DNA from: Armatimonadota bacterium
GTDB lineage: Bacteria > Armatimonadota > Fimbriimonadia > Fimbriimonadales > Fimbriimonadaceae
Length of the DNA: 34,615 nucleotides
Reading direction: 5' to 3'
NCBI GenBank assembly: GCA_018268395.1
Contig: JAFDWQ010000014.1
Coordinates: 1 to 34,615, forward strand
The position numbers and the translations under genes are program-made. Under the pieces are notes generated by a model, which was not told the origin of the DNA, did no database searches, and was given only the letters and a program-made list of their open reading frames with translations. Below are positions 31,471-34,615 of this stretch, in pieces. Numbering within the stretch: the first letter of the stretch is position 1; each line of letters begins with the position of its first letter.

Positions 31471-32088
31471 TTAAGGCACGCGTGCAGCCGGGGGTATTGC
31501 CCCTGGCTGCAACCTGGCATAAAACTTGGTCACGCTGTATGAAAGCGGGTTGGGAAAGCTGGAAAAGTCTTGCTTGTATTGCAGGAACACGATGTGCTTC
31601 CAGTCCACATTCCCGGTAAAGGCTTGCCGGCGGAAGTAGATGCCTCCCGGCATGAGCAGCCAACCGCCGTTGCCCCCACTCTTCCCTTGGGCGTCGCGTA
31701 CGTTGATGATGGGAGTGTCGGGAATCTGGTCGCAGTCGAACAAGAACCTGTCCACGCTAGAAAGGTCGATTGACATTGGACCGTCATAGCCGTACTGTAG
31801 GTCGTAGCCCCACGCCACCTGTCTTGGCGAATCGAACCGTTGCTCGTGGTTCCCGACCGATAGGGTCAGAGTCGTGTGGTTGGGGTTGCTGTTGATGTCG
31901 ACGTACGTCCGGCGCTGTCCGAAGACGCAATGCCTCCTGTCCAGGCCAGAAAAGCCGTGGTTGTCCGTACCTCCGCCTGCCAACGTGATCGTGTACGGTC
32001 CAACAGTGAAATCGTCCAGGGTCCATTCCTTCAGCCCAGGCACGGCCTGTGGCGACAGAACAAGAGCGGCGGCGAGGACGGCGGACAT
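31471..32088 (-). CDS. Exported LDDF-family protein, copy F
   Basis: A 205-residue protein, hydrophobic start MSAVLAAALVLSPQ, then LKEWTLDDFTVGPYTITL, LDRRHCVFGQRRTYVDINSNPNHTTLTLSVG, HEQRFDSPRQVAWGYDLQYG, SIDLSSVDRFLFDCDQIPD, VRDAQGKSGGNGGWLLMPGGIYFRRQAF, GNVDWKHIVFLQYKQDFSSFPNPLSYSVTKFYA. The end is QPGAIPPAARVP. It is closest to copy D. TAGAAT is nine bases before the ATG with GGAGG between them, so here a Shine-Dalgarno sequence may be used. The upstream 45 bp are conserved with copy C. It closes the cassette array. Confidence 0.83.
   Translation of the reverse strand: MSAVLAAALVLSPQAVPGLKEWTLDDFTVGPYTITLAGGGTDNHGFSGLDRRHCVFGQRRTYVDINSNPNHTTLTLSVGNHEQRFDSPRQVAWGYDLQYGYDGPMSIDLSSVDRFLFDCDQIPDTPIINVRDAQGKSGGNGGWLLMPGGIYFRRQAFTGNVDWKHIVFLQYKQDFSSFPNPLSYSVTKFYARLQPGAIPPAARVP
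31484..31510. terminator. Hairpin terminator inside LDDF copy F
   Basis: GCAGCCGGGG pairs with CCCCTGGCTGC (one G-T pair) around a short loop, 15 bp beyond the stop of the tip cassette at 30407. Confidence 0.6.
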
Positions 32089-32143
32089 CGTGCCTCCATT
32101 CTATCGCAGCTTTTCCAGAATCACGGGCGCTTGCGTCCGTGTC

Positions 32144-32189
32144 CGGTCGGCGGGCTTCCCTGACCAAAGTCAGGGAAGCCCGCCGACCG
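32144..32189. repeat. Perfect 21-bp inverted repeat with 4-nt loop
   Basis: 32144-32164 (core GGTCGGCGGGCTTCCCTGAC) and 32169-32189 are perfect complements around CAAA. It lies between the divergent starts of LDDF copy F and the gene at 32210, 9 bp upstream of the latter's -10 box. As a terminator it would be oddly placed between divergent promoters. Confidence 0.85.
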
Positions 32190-32197
32190 TCCGCCCC

Positions 32198-32209
32198 TAG
32201 ACTTCCTTC
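32198..32209 (+). promoter_or_regulatory. -10 box six bases before the secreted-protein gene
   Basis: TAGACT (32198-32203) then TCCTTC and ATG; again no space for a Shine-Dalgarno sequence. Confidence 0.5.
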
Positions 32210-33412
32210 ATGCGTACGCGCGGGCTCCTCGTCGCAGGCGTCGCCGTGATCGGTGTCGCTTCGGTCGTCATGGCACAGGACAGCGGGATTCAGAGCGTCA
32301 TCGGGAACGTCTTCCTCCAGGACGCGACGCCGGGGATCCCGCAAGCGGGGCACGCCACGATCACGGGCACGTTCCGCGCGGGCCAGGTCAACGTCTCGCA
32401 GGCCACCCCGACCACGATCCCGATCATCGGCAACAACACCGCCGACGGCCCGGGGGGCGCGATCGGTGGCTCCTTCAGCAGCGGTCAGCAGACGGGAATC
32501 GCCGTGCGGGGGACGGCGACGTCGACCTCCGGGTTCAACATCGGCGTGCTGGGCGACGCCCGGTCTCCGAACGGGACGGGCGTGACGGGTCGGAGCGCGA
32601 AGGGGATCGGCGTGTTCGGCCTCACGGAAGGGACGGGCGCGGGTCTGTGGGGACGGTCGACCAACAAGGCGGCCCCGGCCCTGCTCTGCGAAGCCGCCAC
32701 GGGCGGTGACGCGGCCCACTTGTACGGCGACCTCAGGTTGAAGAAGGGGACGCAAGTGCTCGGCGAAGCTCCGGACGGGTCGTTGGCGTACCGGCTCGAC
32801 AGCAGCACGACCCAATCCGTGCTTCGGATGGATTCCGGCATCTTCAACGTTCAGGCGCTCATCGACGAGACCTTCGCCTCGATCCGGATGTCGCGGAACG
32901 CCATTGCGGGAGTGAGGCTGTTCGTAGATCCCGACGGAAAGGGGTTTGTCGAGGCCTCGGTGAAGAACTTCGTCCAGCCCGATCCCGACGACGTCCGCAA
33001 AGACATCGTCTACGCGAGCCTGGAGGGGCCCGAGGCGGCGGCCTACGTCCGAGGGACCGCGAAGCTCGTGAACGGCACCGCCCGGATCACGTTGCCGCGG
33101 CACTTCCAGAACGTGGCGACGTTGCCGGGAATGACGGTCCAGTTGACGCCGCTGAGCGCCTCGTCCCGCGGTCTGGCCGTCACTGCGAAATCGCTGACCT
33201 CGATCGAGGTCGGGGAGCTCGGAGGCGGCACGGGTACGTACGAGTTCGACTGGCGCGTCGAGGCCGTCCGACGCGGCTTCACGGACTACAAGGTGAGCCG
33301 CTCTTGGGACGAGCGCCTTGATCCCAGCGCCGACCGGGACGGGGCTCTCGCCGCGAGAAGGCTCCAGGCGAAGCGCGTTTACGGTATCGACTACCCGCCG
33401 CAACGTCCGTGA
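32210..33412 (+). CDS. Secreted protein with glycine-rich repeats and a conserved beta-sandwich C-terminus
   Basis: A 400-residue protein with signal peptide (MRTRGLLVAGVAVIGVASVVMAQ, cleavage about 22). Residues about 30-165 hold loosely repeated G-x-x-G strand motifs (GTFRAGQVNV, GGSFSSGQQTGIAVRGTA, NIGVLGDARSPNGTGVTGRSAKGIGVFG). Residues about 255-375 hold VQPDPDDVRKDIVYASLEGPEAAAYVRGTAKLVNG, RITLPRHFQNVA, MTVQLTPLSASSRGLAV and TYEFDWRVEAVRRGF, a pattern I know from many large bacterial surface proteins of unknown function, where a similar FxxDHP..YL.HxSVE block occurs. Probably extracellular or surface-associated. It stands at the edge of the cassette array but in the opposite orientation to the neighbouring LDDF gene. 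Confidence 0.8.
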   Translation: MRTRGLLVAGVAVIGVASVVMAQDSGIQSVIGNVFLQDATPGIPQAGHATITGTFRAGQVNVSQATPTTIPIIGNNTADGPGGAIGGSFSSGQQTGIAVRGTATSTSGFNIGVLGDARSPNGTGVTGRSAKGIGVFGLTEGTGAGLWGRSTNKAAPALLCEAATGGDAAHLYGDLRLKKGTQVLGEAPDGSLAYRLDSSTTQSVLRMDSGIFNVQALIDETFASIRMSRNAIAGVRLFVDPDGKGFVEASVKNFVQPDPDDVRKDIVYASLEGPEAAAYVRGTAKLVNGTARITLPRHFQNVATLPGMTVQLTPLSASSRGLAVTAKSLTSIEVGELGGGTGTYEFDWRVEAVRRGFTDYKVSRSWDERLDPSADRDGALAARRLQAKRVYGIDYPPQRP

Positions 33413-33492
33413 CCTGCGCCGTTGTCCGTGCGATCTGTCATCCTCCTGTGCCATCGCCATCTCACGCCGGCTCATGGTAGAGGAACCACAAC

Positions 33493-34005
33493 GTGGCCGC
33501 GTCTGACCTTCCTGGCGTCGTGGTCGGCGTCCTTTGGTCCTGCCTCGGGGCCATGGGCGTCGCTGGGGCCCTCGCGGTCGCGCGGCGCGACTCGGCGGCC
33601 CGGAGGGGCAGCGCGGCATCACAGAGCTGGCCGTCGACTTCCGGAACCGTGACGGACGCGCGTCTGGACCGGTCCCACTGGCGCTCGGCGGAGGCGCAGG
33701 TCACTTACGAATACGTGGTCGCCGGAAAGACGTACACCTCTCGGCGTTATGCGTTCATGACGGCCGGCGAGTCGATCGGCAAGCTCTCGAACCTCCGTCT
33801 CGTCGAGTCGTTTCCGCCAGGGACGGTGGTCACGGTCTACTACGACTCGGCCGATCCGTCGCAGGCGACGTTGGTGAGGGGTGGGGCGACGGGCCGCTGG
33901 TCGGTGGCCGTCGCTTATGGGCTGCTCGTCCCTCTGTGCGGTCTGGCGACGCTCTCGGGTCTGGTCGTCTTGATGGAAGCGGTCAGGAAGGTCGCGGGCC
34001 GGTAG
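33493..34005 (+). CDS. DUF3592-like membrane protein
   Basis: A 170-residue protein with one membrane segment at each end (about residues 8-30 and 140-162) and a soluble beta-rich middle: WPSTSGTVTDARL, EAQVTYEYVVAGKTYTSRRYAF, FPPGTVVTVYYDSADPSQATLV. This arrangement, with W..T.G, Y.Y.V.G..Y and F..G..V.V.YD..DP, is that of DUF3592. Function unknown. GTG start at 33493 with AGAGGA about eight bases upstream. Confidence 0.8.
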   Translation: MAASDLPGVVVGVLWSCLGAMGVAGALAVARRDSAARRGSAASQSWPSTSGTVTDARLDRSHWRSAEAQVTYEYVVAGKTYTSRRYAFMTAGESIGKLSNLRLVESFPPGTVVTVYYDSADPSQATLVRGGATGRWSVAVAYGLLVPLCGLATLSGLVVLMEAVRKVAGR

Positions 34006-34127
34006 CGGTTTGCACCGTTGCCGCGTGGCACGGAAGCCGAGTTCTCGATACCGTCCCTTGAACTGCAGCCTCCTCGACCGTGACGTCACAAGGGAAGACG
34101 CCCGTTTGAAGGTACAACCCCGGTTGA

Positions 34128-34615
34128 ATGCAGGTCAAGATCGCCGAATTCGCCCAAGAACTCCATTGCACGCCGGACCAGTTGGTCGGCGTGTTGTCCG
34201 AATTCGGCATCTCGCAGGCCGACGGCACGTTCGAGTCGGAGAAGGACGATCTCGACCTGATCCGCGAGGCCGTCAAGGAGGCCGTCGGTGATCCTGGATC
34301 CGTCAGGCTTTCCCCGTCCAAAACGACGCCTCGGGACATCGCCGCCGCCCTCGGTCAGCCTGACAAAGACGTCCTCAAGACGTTGATGACGAAGGTCAAA
34401 GTCATGGCGACCTTGACCACGACGCTCGCACAGGACGTGGCAGAAAAGCTTGCAGGCGAATTCGGAAAGACCGTCGTCTGGGCGGAACCCTCGACCGCGC
34501 CGAAACCTCAGTTAGGGGGCGCGAAGAAGGGCGGGCCTCAGCCGCACAAGGCCGAAAAACGGCCGCCGGTCGTCACGATTTTGGGCCACGTCGACCACGG
34601 CAAGACCTCGCTGCT
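34128..34615 (+). CDS. infB: Translation initiation factor IF-2, 5' part
   Basis: The first 162 codons, cut by the window end. Residues 1-50 (MQVKIAEFAQELHCTPDQLVGVL) and about 68-118 (TTPRDIAAALGQPDKDVLKTLM) are two IF2-N modules. After a short basic linker (GAKKGGPQPHKAEKRP) the GTPase domain starts with PPVVTILGHVDHGKTSLL, the P-loop (G1) of IF-2, at about 145. The N-terminal extension is far shorter than in Escherichia coli, similar to compact bacterial IF-2s. The ATG at 34128 fits the IF2-N module; TACAAC ends 9 bases upstream. No nusA, rbfA or rimP lies within the 34 kb before it; the preceding gene is DUF3592-like. Confidence 0.95.
   Translation, partial: MQVKIAEFAQELHCTPDQLVGVLSEFGISQADGTFESEKDDLDLIREAVKEAVGDPGSVRLSPSKTTPRDIAAALGQPDKDVLKTLMTKVKVMATLTTTLAQDVAEKLAGEFGKTVVWAEPSTAPKPQLGGAKKGGPQPHKAEKRPPVVTILGHVDHGKTSL

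Noticed and set aside
31784-33622. 612-codon minus-strand frame opposite the secreted protein gene
   Set aside because: It is a GC-rich shadow frame, Arg/Pro-rich, overlapping a clear signal-peptide gene and an LDDF gene.

Overview
Origin. The window is GC-rich (around 60% or more) bacterial chromosome with no transposase, integrase, phage structural gene, rRNA or tRNA that I can recognise. PEP-CTERM-like exported proteins, a KimA-type potassium transporter, a subtilisin with an inhibitor-like propeptide, and many genes with a TANNNT -10 box only 5-9 nt before the start codon suggest an Armatimonadota/Fimbriimonadia-type organism. That placement is inference from style, not from a marker-gene comparison.

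Layout. 1-1347: an exported PEP-CTERM-like protein (copy A of the family called LDDF here, after its shared LDDF/IDDF motif) between hairpin repeats. 1348-10281: ordinary chromosome: aldo/keto reductase, two small unknown proteins, a DinB-fold protein, kimA, guaB, an exported intradiol-dioxygenase-like protein, a YHS lipoprotein and a PLP aminotransferase. 10282-13103: a serine carboxypeptidase (S10) in a repeat-rich stretch with 16-bp palindromes, 21-bp-periodic arrays and GGGTGG-headed hairpin repeats. 13104-16620: two orphan C-terminal pieces of a tailspike-like protein, each facing a convergent LDDF gene, then fibronectin-III protein 1. 16704-23291: subtilisin, glutamyl-Q tRNA(Asp) synthetase, an aquaporin-family channel, a second DinB-fold protein and a histidine kinase/response regulator pair. 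23292-32088: a 21-bp-periodic array, fibronectin-III protein 2, a structured leader, a complete 1087-residue beta-helix tailspike-like gene facing an LDDF gene, then two more orphan C-terminal cassettes, each facing its own LDDF gene. 32089-34615: a secreted protein, a DUF3592-like membrane protein and the 5' part of infB.

Main point. Five times in this window a C-terminal 'tip' of one tailspike-like protein runs into a convergent gene for a small exported LDDF protein, with stop codons 0-4 bp apart or overlapping. Only one of the five tips is attached to a full-length protein. The other four lack the N-terminal part and look like silent or decayed cassettes. The segment just before the tip is strongly conserved between copies while the tips diverge, as expected for recombination-driven exchange of tips. 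The LDDF genes end in GC-rich hairpins that can terminate transcription from both sides. Two orphan tips begin exactly at the edge of a repeated hairpin element. A fibronectin-III paralogue accompanies each of the two cassette clusters. I regard this tip/partner array as the candidate undescribed system; its function is unknown.
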